DNA of 64,000 bases from Lantana camara (Eukaryota > Streptophyta > Magnoliopsida > Lamiales > Verbenaceae): assembly GCA_037501455.1 (NCBI GenBank), contig CM074857.1, forward strand, positions 100,845,501 through 100,909,500, given 5' to 3'. The notes under the pieces were generated by a model, which worked only from the letters and a program-made list of their open reading frames with translations, had not been told where the DNA came from and did no database searches. Positions 35,455-46,663 of the stretch are shown here, piece by piece. The position numbers and the translations under genes were made by a program. Each line of letters begins with the position of its first letter. The first letter of the stretch is position 1.

Positions 35455-36680
35455 CTCGATGACATCATTAGGTTTCTGAGGGATGGAACCTGCCCGAGTG
35501 ATAAAGTGGAAGCACGGAAGGTTAGGAGTAAGGCCCCTCGCTTCTCTCTTGACAGAGACGGTCGATTATTCAAACAGTCTTTCCAGGGTCCACCATTAAG
35601 GTTCCTAAGACCCTCGCAAGCCAAGGAAGTGGTGGAGCATGTGCACAGCGGAAGTTGTGGGAATCACTCTGGTGGTCGAATTCTGGCTAAGAAAGTATTG
35701 AGGAGTGGGTTCTACTGGCCCTCGCTATTGCATGATGCCATCAGCTACTCCAAGAAATGTCCTAAGTGCCAGTTTCATTCCAACACCCCTCAACTGCCGG
35801 CAGCCCAAATGATCCCTATTGACGTTTCATGGGCCTTCGACCAATGGGGCATCAATATAGTGGGACCCCTTCCAATGGCGGTCGGACAAAAAAAATTGTA
35901 GTCCTCATTGTGGACTATTTCACCAAGTGGGCCGAAGCTAAAGCGGTCGCAAAGATAACGTTCAAAGTGGTGAGGGACTTCATTTGGAGGAACATCGTCT
36001 GCAGGTATGGCATCCCGAAGGTGCTCATCTCATATCACGGTTCCCAATTCATCGCCGCTGACACGCTAGATTGGTGCTACGAACTGGGGATCGAGCAATG
36101 CTTCACTTCCGTGGGCCACCCTCAGGCCAACGGTCAAGCTGAGGTGACCAACCGAACCATACTTCAACATCTGAAGACAATGCTTGAAAGTAAGAAAGGC
36201 GAATGGGCAGAAGAACTTCAAGGAGCTCTCTGGGCGTACCGAACTACCCCACGAGCGGCAACGGAAGAAACCCCTTACTCCCTCGTGTATGGTTCCGAGG
36301 CTATGATACCTGCAGAAATTACCCAAGAATCCGCACACGTTGCCTATTTTGAGCCTGCAACCAATGAGGATAACTGGACATTCGAGTTGGATTTGCTAGA
36401 TGAGAGAACAAACGCTGCTTGGGCTCGTATCCACAAGTACAAGGCGACCGTAGCCCACCAGTATAACAAACGTGTCAAAGAAAGGACCTCCCAGCTAGGG
36501 GACTTGGTCCTCAAAAAAGTTGAAGTCTCCAAACATGTGGGTAAGTTGGACCCTAATTGGGAAGGCCCCTTCAAAGTCATTCAGGTACGCAGGAACAATA
36601 CCTACCTGCTAGAGACTTTGCAAGGCAAGCGGCTCCCTAGACCGTGGAATGCATGTAAACTTAGACGGTTCTACCTGTAA
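35455..36680 (+). pseudogene. Tat 1 integrase, frameshifted, two catalytic residues changed
   Basis: The zinc-binding region is H-V-H-S-G-S-C-G-N-H-S-G-G then KKCPKCQFH. The core is split by a frameshift at an A-run near 35888. The first catalytic Asp is Asn (WGINIVGP, codon 35854-35856). The second is Tyr (LISYHGSQF, codon 36033-36035). The Glu (GQAEVTN) is retained. The C-terminal domain runs to RPWNACKLRRFYL-stop at 36680. By sequence it could not catalyse strand transfer. Confidence 0.85.
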
Positions 36681-37706
36681 ACGTCAACCTTTGTAATTGC
36701 CCGCTCGTGGCACTTTGTACTTTCTTTTGACAGAAAGCATGACAGTCATTATTATTAATTGCAAGCATAACAGTGAGCATTTTACCAATTATTATTTGTC
36801 ATTTACTTGCTTTTTCCTTAATTAATGACTTGAGTATTCAATTGCGTCAACGGCCACTCCGTGTCGAGCATTCTCCACGTCGAACGGCTTGATGACCACC
36901 CCATTTGTTTCAAATCAACGCTATCTGTGTGTCGAGAACCCTCCGCACTGACTAGTTTGACGCTCATGAGCGTGTAAACCCTAAGAATGAGCATGTCGAA
37001 AAGGTGGGATGCTAAATGCTTAATTTACACCAACTGGATGCTGATCACACCAGTTCGCGCTCGTAAACCCCCAATGACCCTCACCTTCTTAGGTACGAAT
37101 GCACTCGCAAATAGCCAACGCTGGGCTAATCCTCTCACAGATACCTAATCACTGCAGCTGTGCTCGCTTTAATCCCATACTTAGCAAATCCTACAGTTGA
37201 TTTCTAAGTTCACTCAAACTACTGAAACGCTCAAATTAGAAATGTGCATCACACTTTTAAGGCCAATACTTAGCTAAATCCTTAGCGGATTCCTAAGTTC
37301 AAATTCGACCCCAATTATGGATATAACCAGGGTACCCTCGTAAGGAACACCCTCGCGCCCATATATCCCCCTCATAAATGTTAGTATTTCTAAGTCCTAA
37401 TCTCAAAATCCATGATGGAAGACAGCCAGGGTACCCTGAAAAGAAACACCCTCGTGCTCGTACATTACCATAGCAGACATTCAAACACCAGTAAAAACAA
37501 GCATGCAAGTATCATACAAGAACAGGTGAACAGTGCTCAACATTCAGTATTGAAGGGAATCAAAATCCATTAATAGAAACGTTCAAGCAAAAGGCAGAAA
37601 ACAAGTTCAAATACACTGTCAAAAGTATCAAAATTACAAGTGCCAAAGGTTCAAATGTTCACAGGAAACAGAAAAGCAGAGTTATGAAGCAGCAGATGGA
37701 GAAGCT
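36681..37706. other. Tat 1 spacer between pol and the antisense gene
   Basis: No supported ORF. Two similar stretches, each with CAGGGTACCCT followed by AACACCCTCG, occur about 100 bp apart (about 37328 and 37428), a weak local duplication. Confidence 0.5.
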
Positions 37707-38560
37707 TCACTGAGGTTGATTCTCGGGCTCCGAGGGGGCAGTTGAAATGGGGACGGGGGCCAATACATTAGCATCTGAAGTTTGAGCGTCGCTTGGGCCC
37801 ATACCGTCCTGAGCATTGAGAGTAATGTTGTCGTCTTCCACAGTGATAAGCTCGGGGTCCACTGGGTTGGCAGCTATGAAGTCCCTCTGAAAATTCATCA
37901 CCAATTCATTGTATTCAAGCTCCGTTAAGTCAGCTGATGGATCCCTGTTGCGGACGATTGACTCCAGATTTTCATCTAGGTCCATGCGCAGACGCTCATC
38001 AGTTCGAGCGCTCTCGGGTGCCATTTCCAGTTTTACCATTTTCCCCACCGCCTTCCAGAAGAAACGCCGTGCATTGTTAAAGCAGTGGAGGTTGGCAGCG
38101 AAGGCAAAGGCTTTGGAACGCACGAATCTGGTTACTGCATCCCAAGCCACCCTCGACTCTAAGGTGAGCACCTTCTCCTGTAAGTTGGCGAGCTCCCTCT
38201 TGGTTGCCTCAGTCTGCTGGATGCTCTCATTTAATTGCCTGCTCAGATCCCCATTGGCAACCCTCAGTTGGTCACGCTCCTCCTTGAGCTTTTTGTGACG
38301 CTCGTCCAAGGCCAGGAATGCATCATCGGATTTCTTCAGGGCCTCCCTTAACTTCTCCTACTCCAGCTCAGACACCGTCAGATAAGCGCAGGCGTTGTTA
38401 TAGTCTGCCTGCAGTTGACCAGGGTCAGAAATGCGCAGCAACCTCTTGTATTTGGCCTTGTGCTCGGCGTAAGCCTGCGCTCATCCCTGCAAATTCTTCA
38501 ACCTGGGAATCACCTCCTAAAGGACAACAACAGAAGTTAACACCTGATTTATTCAAAAGT
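37707..38560 (-). pseudogene. Antisense gene of Tat 1, downstream exon(s): coiled coil
   Basis: Open from about 38309 to 37707 on the minus strand. Residues 1-50 are a strong coiled coil (KKLKEERDQLRVANGD, ATKRELANLQEKVLTLES). An alpha-helical region (RRFFWKAVGKMVKLEM) and an acidic, Pro-rich tail follow. A continuation of the coil upstream (to about 38500) holds stops. Coiled-coil tails after a Transposase_28-like domain are typical of proteins annotated as gypsy-type transposon proteins in plants. Confidence 0.6.
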
Positions 38561-38569
38561 TAGAACTTT

Positions 38570-39275
38570 TCAGAATAACTTAGGAAAACTCACTGTCATG
38601 AGGGCACGGCAAGCATCGTCAGCAACCCGACCGGCATCATGCTCATTCAGTTTATCATGGTCGCCAGAGAATTGGAGTTTGCTTACAACTCTGTGACCAG
38701 ATTGTAAAAAGATAGGCTTTTCTTCAGGAGGACCGGGTCGTCTCTCCTCTGGCATTTGTATCGTGCGTCCCCTTGGCACCCGATTTTCCAAAAATCCTCA
38801 TCCTCCGAGGATGAGGTATCACCACCCTCGCCGTGAGGGCCCACGAAAACTTCCTTCCCTTTGCCAGTGATAGGAATGGAGTTCGGCATTCTCTTCCTTT
38901 TTCCGAGCGCTCGGCCAGCACTTTGTCGTGCATTCTGGCCAGCTCCCCCGAGCGATTGCACGAGCTACCTGAGCTCAATGCTATAGGCCCCTCAGGATCG
39001 GCGGAAGGAGTAGCCTCGCGAGTAACCTCGTGCGTTGGATCTTCAATTTGGCCTCCACTGCGGCCAGCATTTTCTCTTTTCCGACGAGCGCCCCTTCCGT
39101 CATCACCTCGTCCCGTACCCCGACGGGGCACCTCTCCCCCTCAGGGCGTTGGGGAGTTGGGTATCCTGCTGTTGTTACTACTGCTGGTTGCGGCCCGCTT
39201 GGCGACGTGCATCATCTCTACAATGGTCTCGGCATCAATCCCGGCCATGAGAATGTCCACACCTATGAGCGAAAA
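38570..39275 (-). pseudogene. Antisense gene of Tat 1, middle exons (low-complexity, degenerate)
   Basis: A good 3' splice site (CGCTCATAG on the minus strand near 39266) is followed by a coding-like segment (DILMAGIDAETIVEMMHVAK). Charged, Ser/Gly-rich low-complexity frames follow, broken by shifts. Exon limits are not certain. Confidence 0.4.
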
Positions 39276-39369
39276 GCAATCGAGCATCAGAAATATTGTG
39301 TTTATAAAACAAGGCAGAAGTTTAAAGTTTGTTCCTACGCTAAATGTTAGACGTGTTAGTTCCTAAAAT

Positions 39370-40520
39370 CTAACCATCACGGAACATGGTCCGGACGGGA
39401 GGATTGAGCACCATCTCCGGAGGATACACTAACCCATAGCAGAACAATATTTCTTCATCCTTCGTTAATTCCTTAGCCTTTATCCACTTTTTGTCATTTT
39501 TCATGACAAGAGCCAAGTTCTTAGCCCAAGCCACGAAAAGTTTATCCCCTGATTTGTTCCTAACCAAGGGCCCCTCTCCATGAACTATCCACCCTCGGTG
39601 AGCTCTAAAAATCCCCCCGGGCACCCGCACGAAGAAATATTTCTCCTTCCAGTTCTCGTCAAATGAGGTCGAGGGCGAGTCAATCATCTTAAATCCAGAT
39701 TTAGCTTGGGCGTAATAACACCCATCTGTCGGGGACGAGCGCGGTGAACGGGCCACCTGGATTAGACTGTTGAAGTTATCTATCGAAGGCTCATGGCCCG
39801 TGACCTTCATCAGGATCACAAAAGTATTTATTAAGGGTATGCCTTTTGGGAGAATTTGAGAAGGGCTAAGGACGAGGTAGTTACAAATATTGACAACAGC
39901 GGGCGGAATGGGAAACCTTAAACCACCGGCCAGCACGGAATCGAGATAGACGATCACCATCCCTGGTGGCGGACGGTTGGCCCTCTCCCCCTCCACAGGT
40001 AGGCGAATGGGGAACACTGTCTCATCCCAATATACCTTAGCCCTCAAGTCTTCTAGATCCCCGGGCGTCAGTATGCTCTCTATTTCTTCTGGGGTCCTAT
40101 CAGTTTGGTGAGGGTTATTTACTCTCACTTGCATCAAAGGCTCCTTCCCCTGGCGGCGACGTTTTCGGAGGGGGCTCGCCCTCAGCCTGATGCTCGGATG
40201 GTCCGGCCTCGCCTTCAGGAGCCCCGATCGCCACAGTTACCTGATGATACTGTAGCCTTACAACGCTGTTAAGCAAGGGGAATACCCTTTCCCCTTGCTG
40301 CTACATCCTCAGGGACAAATCCATCTCCTCAAACAACTGGTCTACACCGCCTGGGTTACGCTCGTTCATTCCTTGAACAGTCGCCCCCAGTTCCTCATCG
40401 CCTGCTTCCTCTGGGGCCCTTGCCATTGGGATAGCTGTAGGAATCTCGTCGTAAGGGGAAGAACTCCCCACGGACATCTCATCAATCTCCCTCACCAGTA
40501 TCTACCACATTGTCCGCCAT
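39370..40520 (-). pseudogene. Antisense accessory gene of Tat 1, first exon: Transposase_28-like domain
   Basis: ATG at 40520 (MADNV). A frame break near 40490 leads to DEELGATVQGMNERNPGG and LFEEMDL, then an acidic linker with APEGEAGPSE and a stop near 40140. The main domain is at 40137-39370, with ERANRPPPG, GLRFPIPPAVVNICNYLVL, SPSQILPKG and NWKEKYFFVRVP. It resembles the Pfam Transposase_28 (putative gypsy-type transposon) family. The exon ends at a splice donor GATG|GTTAGA (39375). The homologous exon is found in Tat 2. The gene's role is unknown. Confidence 0.75.
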
Positions 40521-40807
40521 TGTTGGTCTTGTTTCAGAAGATTCAGAGGATCCTTTGCGAAGAAATTGGTGGAGGGGAGGAAGGGTCTAGTGTGGTAAGT
40601 TGCAGGAAGAAATTTTTGTCACAGAAAAAGACGCTCGAACACAACCTAAATCTAGGGTTAGTATCAAAGTTTTCAGAAGGTTACCTAAAGTCGAAGAAGA
40701 GCTCGCCGAAAATTGCAGAGAATCGCAGAAAGGCATACAAAAGTTTTGCTGAAATTGTGTTTAGGAAGACTCTGAAGGTGTAAAAGATGCAAAAGCCTTC
40801 CGGATCC

Positions 40808-40817
40808 CTATTTATAG
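40808..40817 (-). promoter_or_regulatory. TATA box of the Tat 1 antisense gene
   Basis: CTATAAATAG on the minus strand, 288 nt upstream of the ATG at 40520. A matching TATA box stands in the same relation to the Tat 2 antisense gene. A donor-like TTTAG|GTAACC near 40687 suggests a 5'-UTR intron. Confidence 0.7.
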
Positions 40818-41114
40818 AGGAAAATTGACATTTAATTAAAGATTGGGATTTGAAAATGCAATCATTTCCCGCCTTGGGAGACTCCCGCTTAGGTAACCGC
40901 CTCACGCCTCCCCACGTGCACGCACCCACTCAGATTCACACGCGCCCACATCTCCACTCCGCATTAAATGCGGATGGGACTTCATTTATGGCTATGTCAG
41001 GGGATGTCCGTTACTGAAGACGAACAGTCACATCCCTCCAAAAGATTGACCCTCGAAAATTCAAAGTCAGGGCTTAGAGATCAAAATTCTACAGTACGCT
41101 CAAGCGTAACTACA

Positions 41115-41131
41115 GAATTTGGGGGGCAAAA
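41115..41131 (+). other. Tat 1 polypurine tract
   Basis: GAATTTGGGGGGCAAAA lies directly before the 3' LTR. Confidence 0.8.
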
Positions 41132-41988
41132 TGATAAGACCCAAAATCACACTTGGATCAACGCCGTCCACGTGTCACCATCTACAGACTTAAAGCTTGG
41201 ACGCTCGCATTACAGGGCTCGCGGACCAACCCAGCCTATTCACTTGTTGACTAATCCAGGCCCATGCGCCTCGATCCATTATTCGAGTGTGTAGTTCGGG
41301 CTGTGGGACCCGGCGCTCGTGCTACGGTCCCTCAAAGCCACCCTTCCCAGGGAAACACTTCGCAAGGGCTCCTCCCTCTCTTACGCTCAAGTATTTGACG
41401 CACGTGGGTCTTCTGCCAGAGGAAACCCTCTCGTGCACTCCTTCGAGTGTCACCCTCCCTCGGGTAGGATCTGTCCCAAGAGAGGCATCCGTACGCCTGC
41501 ATGATAGATCTTGAGCCTCCCAGCGCGCGACTCTCGCCAACAACCTCTGACACAGTGGCAGTGCGTACCTCATACCTGACACACCGCCCACTTTCAGAGC
41601 CATCACTTTAATACCAACACAGTTCGCCACGTGTTAGGGCAACACAGGTTTGGGACCACTTGGTCGAAATACCCAAAGCACCCTCACCCCTAACATATAA
41701 ATAGGGAGAAACCCATGCATTCTTCCTCAAGTCATTTTCTCCACCATACACTGCACTCTAAAACTGGGCACATTTTCTTCCATTTTCTTCTTCCCAAGCT
41801 CTGCGTTACACATACCTCAGCTGCATCCTTATTGCACTTGCACTCTTGCTGTTATCCTAGCTGGAAGAACCCACGCTCAAAAGGAAACCTAGTTCCTGAG
41901 GCTCAAACGCCTGTGATGGTCTTCCCCTTCCTAAACAAATCTTAAAATGTTTGGTGTTAAAACAACCATCTAAGTTTCTGCACCATCA
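41132..41988 (+). repeat. Tat 1 3' LTR (857 bp)
   Basis: TGATAAGACCCAAAATC to CACCATCA, followed by the TSD copy GATAT (41989-41993). TATA box at about 41694-41703. Most differences from the 5' LTR are transitions. Confidence 0.95.
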
Positions 41989-41993
41989 GATAT

Positions 41994-43948
41994 TTTCTCG
42001 TGAAACCGGCAGAGCTTCCCTGCAATATCCCCGATTAAGAAACTGGAGTGTGGGCTGCGGCAGTATTTCGCTAAATACTTTGAGAAAATATTTTTCTAGA
42101 AAAACCCTTTTTTTTCTAAAACTAGAAAATCCCTATTTTCTAATTAATTAAGTGGATTATATATTAATTATATAACCACCTAATTAAATAATTAATTAAT
42201 CCTTAAATTAAGGATTAATTAACAAGTTGCGAGAGAAAGAAAATTTCAGACCTTTTGAAACTGAAAAACAAAGCTGGAAATTGAATTACAAAATGAAATG
42301 AGCAAAGGCCCTATTTATAGCCAAGGTTTAGGGTCAATTTCGTCCAAAAAATGGAAAATTATCGTGCACTCCAAGGGCCGACGACGAATACGGGACTGCC
42401 ACGTGGAAAATCATGCCGCCACGAGCACGAGCCAAACGTCCGCCGCACGCGCCCACACGCGCCGCCCGTGTGGCAGGCACGTGTGCTGCTCACGGCAGCA
42501 CGAGCAGCTGCCACGTATCGAACCGGTCCGGCCTAACCTGGTGGTTCAGCCCCCAGAAGGGTTCACCAGTGAACCGGTCGGTTCAACTTGGTCTGGACCA
42601 GGAGACACGTGGCGAAATCTCATTTGTCCACGTGTCCAGGTCGGATTGACACTATCCGACCCTACCCGAACCTGCTTTCGACCCGGACCATTTCCAGGCA
42701 TGATCTGGGCCGCTGACTCGGGCAATGTGGCGTGATCCTGGCCGTCTACGTGTCGTGCCACTTGGCACCCTGTCAGCGCCACTTAGCACCTGACTCGCTG
42801 ACGTGGCGTGACACCTCAGCTGCCACGTCAGCAAAAAAAAATTTCAGAAAAAATTTTATTTTCTCCAAAATAAAATTCTGGGCATTTCCAACTCTTTGGA
42901 ATTTAATTTATTTTCTCAAAATAAATTCTTTGGCTGTTTTCAAACACTTTTGAAAAATCATTTCTCTATCTCCTTTTAATATTTTCTCGTTGATCTTCGT
43001 TGGGGCTTGCGGGGGGACCTATAGGACTAATTAATCTTAGCTCCAAACGGGTCAATCTATTATCATCCCATGACAATAATTGATTACCGTTTAAAAATAT
43101 TTAATTCCACTAAATAAATATTGTTGCACACTAAAATTAATTAAATTATTCACGAATTTCTTGATCTAGAATAATTTTGTATTTTTACTCCTCTGTCCAG
43201 ATATCCATGAAAAATAAATCAATACTACTATCATTTATTTTTCACTTCCAATCTGAAATTCTTGATTTGCCTTAAGTCCAAATTCCCTGTATGTGAAACA
43301 CATTCAACTTACAACTTCGGTGACGCACACAAGAAGTACTTTGGCCAAAGTTTAAATTCAAACTTTTTGCAAATCTATTTCAGGGCTTTAACCTTCCAGC
43401 AAGGCTACAGATTCCTTGATCAATATTTCTCTTTAGCACATTTCATACAGTCACCGAACTTACAAAGTATTTTGGCCACCCGTTACCGAGACCTCACTTC
43501 TTAGTATATCACAGCGATTAACACTACATGCCTAAAGTAGAAACACTATCAGGATTAAGAGTCTAATGCTTCTGAAATTTTGTTCATTTTAGATAGTAGT
43601 ATAAAATGAACGATCTCAGTGGTCCAGTTCGATGTTTCCAATCTCATTGAAAAATCATCAATGTGTCATAATCGGAAACTCCATTTCCCTATGACGAAAG
43701 ACTAATCATCTTATGTAACACATTATAGTCTCGATGAGAACATTTTCTCATTATACCAACTAGATCTTTAATGACACGTGATTTCTGGTATTTGAAGTCT
43801 TTTCCTATGAAATACATTTCATATAGAAATACCATCACACGTCATTAATTATTAAATTTGTAAAATACTCATAACTTGCTATAATTTCAGTTTTATTAAT
43901 CCAAAATATTTACAATATAATTGGATTTTCAGGGCATTAATCCCAACA
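41994..43948 (-). repeat. Copia K 3' LTR, main part
   Basis: Continues the LTR after Tat 1 and ends GGCATTAATCCCAACA. In the sense (minus) direction it begins TGTTGGGATTAATGCCC. A TATA box (CTATAAATAG) is at about 42309-42318. A cluster of ACGT-core elements (GCCACGTCAGC, TGACGTGGC, ACACGTGG) occupies about 42600-42835, roughly 300-520 bp upstream of it. Confidence 0.9.
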
Positions 43949-43968
43949 ATCTCCCATTTTCCCTAAAT
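43949..43968 (-). other. Copia K polypurine tract
   Basis: The minus strand reads AGGGAAAATGGGAGAT directly before the 3' LTR. Confidence 0.8.
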
Positions 43969-44022
43969 CCAATTGGCTACACGTGTAAGGCCCATCCCTT
44001 CTACATGAATGTCAAAACTCTT

Positions 44023-44433
44023 TTACGCCAAAGTCTTAGTGAAGGGATCTGCTAGATTATTTACTGAGCCAATTTTCACTACTGCCACTTCTTCACGTTC
44101 CACATAATCATGTATAATGTGAAACTTCCTCTCGGTGTGTTTTGCACATTTATGACTTCGAGGTTCCTTGGAGTTGGCCACCGCTCCAGCATTGTCACAG
44201 TACAATGTGATCGATGTAAGTCCATCCTTGATGACTTCTAGATCCATTAGGAAATTCTGAAACCAATACGCTTCTTTGGCTGCTTCTGAAGCTGCCACGT
44301 ATTCGGCTTCCATGGTGGAGTCAGCAATGCAAGTTTGCTTGATACTCCTCCTAGAGTAAACACGTATCCAGACGTCGAACGCCTAGAATCCAAATCAGAT
44401 TGAAAATCCGAATCTGTGTACCCTATAGGAATG
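44023..44433 (-). pseudogene. Copia K RNase H, C-terminal part
   Basis: Motifs PIGYTDSDFQSDLDSRRSTSG, MEAEYVAASEAAKEAYW, LYCDNAGAVANSKEPRSHK and NNLADPFTKTLA-stop. A frameshift near 44310 separates the two halves. The sequence joins upstream at 46383 when the solo LTR at 44439-46382 is discounted. Confidence 0.9.
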
Positions 44434-44438
44434 AGCTC

Positions 44439-46382
44439 TGTTGGAAAAACAGGAATCAGAAAGCAGCGAAAATTTAAAATTTTTCCAACAAAAGGATCTT
44501 GGACTCGCAATCGTGTATCCAAATTCGTAGAGATTAGAAACTTACTTTTCAATAATCTTTCTTGAAGCGTTTCAAGCCACCCAAGAACGCTCTTCTCGCG
44601 GCTTGATCCCCTCTCCTTGGTAAAGCTCGAATCTTCAAAACTTCTAACTTGAAGCTATCTAGAGATAGTCCACCAACTTGACTACAATCTAACTAGTAAG
44701 GATGCTAGTTCTCTAGTTAGTGTTTAGGCTTAACCTAGGGTTTATTTGATCTTGGAGAAAGGATGGTGTTCAATACATGAACCAAAAGAATTGCCAATCA
44801 CCCTCTAAGGGGAGCTCGAGCTCCCCTATATATAGGAAAGGGAGGGACGCCAAACCCTAGTCCTTTTGGGCTAAGGATTTGGTCCTTCTCTCCTATTACT
44901 TGATCATCAAGCAATTTTGAACTTTGACTTTGAATTCTAATTCAAATCAACTTTTAAGATAACTAAAAATATCCAAACTCCTTTTGGATAATTTTATACT
45001 TTATTTATTAAATAAATAAATAACTTATTTTATCTAATTAATTAATTCATAATTAATTAACTAGATTAACTTTCTCCAAAACAAGACTTTCATTTTAATT
45101 CAAAATTAAACCAAAGTCTATTAAATAATTAACACATTAATTATTTAATATATAAACAAACATACACGTGTGACACACGTATCCCAAGGACACGTGTCCA
45201 GTCACGTGACCCACACGTGTGGTTTCACACGTGTGGAACCCTCTTGGCTTGATTAACTCGTTTAATCATTTTAAAGCCTTAACTCATGTAACCAAGTTGT
45301 TGTGTGTGACCCTCTAGGTTCTCAATTCAATTAGCAGTGGCCCTAATTAATTAATTCACTAATTAATTAATCAGTCCACAGATTAAACGACCATAGTCTA
45401 GCAACAGGTGTTTAACCCCTAGTTGAATTGGAATGTCTCGATTCGACAGAACCTTTAAGTCATTGATTCATGTGAGATACAATCCTCCTACTTACTATCT
45501 CTCAACCAAGATCTAGCGTAAGGGAATAATCAGAACCCTAATAATCTGGTCTTAAAGCTAAGTGCATTTCATATCCATTTGATCTCAATCCAAGAAACCC
45601 TTTTCTTGATGTCTTGATCTACTGCCTTGGCCAAGGACTCCATATGGCATATAAATGACTTACACAATAAGAGATCATCTTGCAAATGCAAGTGTAGGTC
45701 CTTTCTTGATTCTTATTCACTTTCATGAGTCACTTGTGTAGCCCCAGCATAAGCCTTGAATCAGTTGTCTAAGGAGACACCCGTTAAAGCTTATACCTAA
45801 GACTATAGAGTTAACTCATAAAGTGACATGGAACCTCAAGTAAAAAAGATCAATTAATCACATCAATGACTCGTGAGATATTTCCTAATCTGGAAGTTTC
45901 CATTTCCTGAAATAGAAACTTCCTTTCCCATTTAGGAATCTTCTCACACGGGGCACCTCAGTGAACTTACTTATTGAAGTAAGCACCCTCATGTATCACG
46001 CACGTATCAACTATACACTTTGCACCTCCATGAAATAAGGTGGTCCTTCTTAAGGGCGTGATCCCACAAGCAAGCCTTAGAGGAGTCAGGTTGACACTCC
46101 TACTGTCTGTAGGACTCATCGGCTTGGAGTATTTTAATAATCATGACTTATGTGAAATAGGGCTCGTTTCATGAACCATTTCACCTAAATGGTAGAGTCC
46201 TAAAATCATCAGGACTAGGGGAGTTCTCATACATGTACAGCTAAAGTAAATGCATACCAAACAAGAGCATATAAAGAAGTGTTGCCTCAATTCGTTATTT
46301 TATTAAAAGATTGTCTGTGATTACAATAAGGAAAAGTACAAAGCGGATATTCAATCGGCTTTCTAGGGCACTATTCCTAACA
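44439..46382 (-). mobile_element. Solo LTR of copia family S (1944 bp)
   Basis: TGTTGGAAAAACAGG to TATTCCTAACA on the + strand, flanked by a perfect TSD AGCTC at 44434-44438 and 46383-46387. Internal sequence is absent, so it results from LTR-LTR recombination. In sense orientation a TATA-like CTATATATAGGGG lies near 44825-44837. It is the same family as 26934-28619. It splits K RNase H between SDEL and IPIGYTDSD without changing phase. Confidence 0.95.
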
Positions 46383-46663
46383 AGCTCATCACTGCGATAG
46401 ACAAGCATATAATCTCGAGTCCTTCTCAAGTACTTTAATATATGCTTTACAGCTATCCAGTGTTGGGGTCCATGGTTTGACTGATATCTGCTGACTAGAC
46501 CTACAGCATAATAGATATATGTCCTAGTACATAACATGGCATACATGACGCTTCCAACTGCCGAAGCATAAGGAACATCTTTCATTTCTTCTGTCTCTTC
46601 TGGGTTCTTGGGATACTGATCCCGAGATAGATGAACTCCATGTCTGAAAGGTAATGAACCTTT
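46383..46663 (-). pseudogene. Copia K RT/RNase H connection segment
   Basis: Encodes SLPFRHGVHLSRDQYPK, YASAVGSVMYAMLCTRTYIYYAVGLVSRYQSN and AVKHILKYLRRTRDYMLVYRSDEL, the conserved region linking RT and RNase H of plant copia elements. It is open throughout and bounded by solo LTRs at both ends. Confidence 0.9.

Larger units (their letters stand above)
29332..41988 (+). mobile_element. Tat-lineage Ty3/gypsy element 1 (12.66 kb), degenerate
   Basis: Two 857-bp LTRs (29332-30188 and 41132-41988; TGAT...ATCA) with a perfect TSD GATAT at 29327-29331 and 41989-41993. A PBS-like sequence follows the 5' LTR and a G-rich PPT precedes the 3' LTR. Gag, protease, RT, RNase H, archaeal-type RNase H and integrase are on the + strand. 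An antisense gene lies between pol and the 3' LTR. The LTRs differ at roughly 45-50 positions by eye (about 5%), so it is clearly older than the Athila insertion. It contains a 701-bp hAT insertion. Confidence 0.95.

Noticed and set aside
36681..37706. Additional coding exons of the antisense gene
   Set aside because: No frame of adequate length or composition continues past the stop at 37707.
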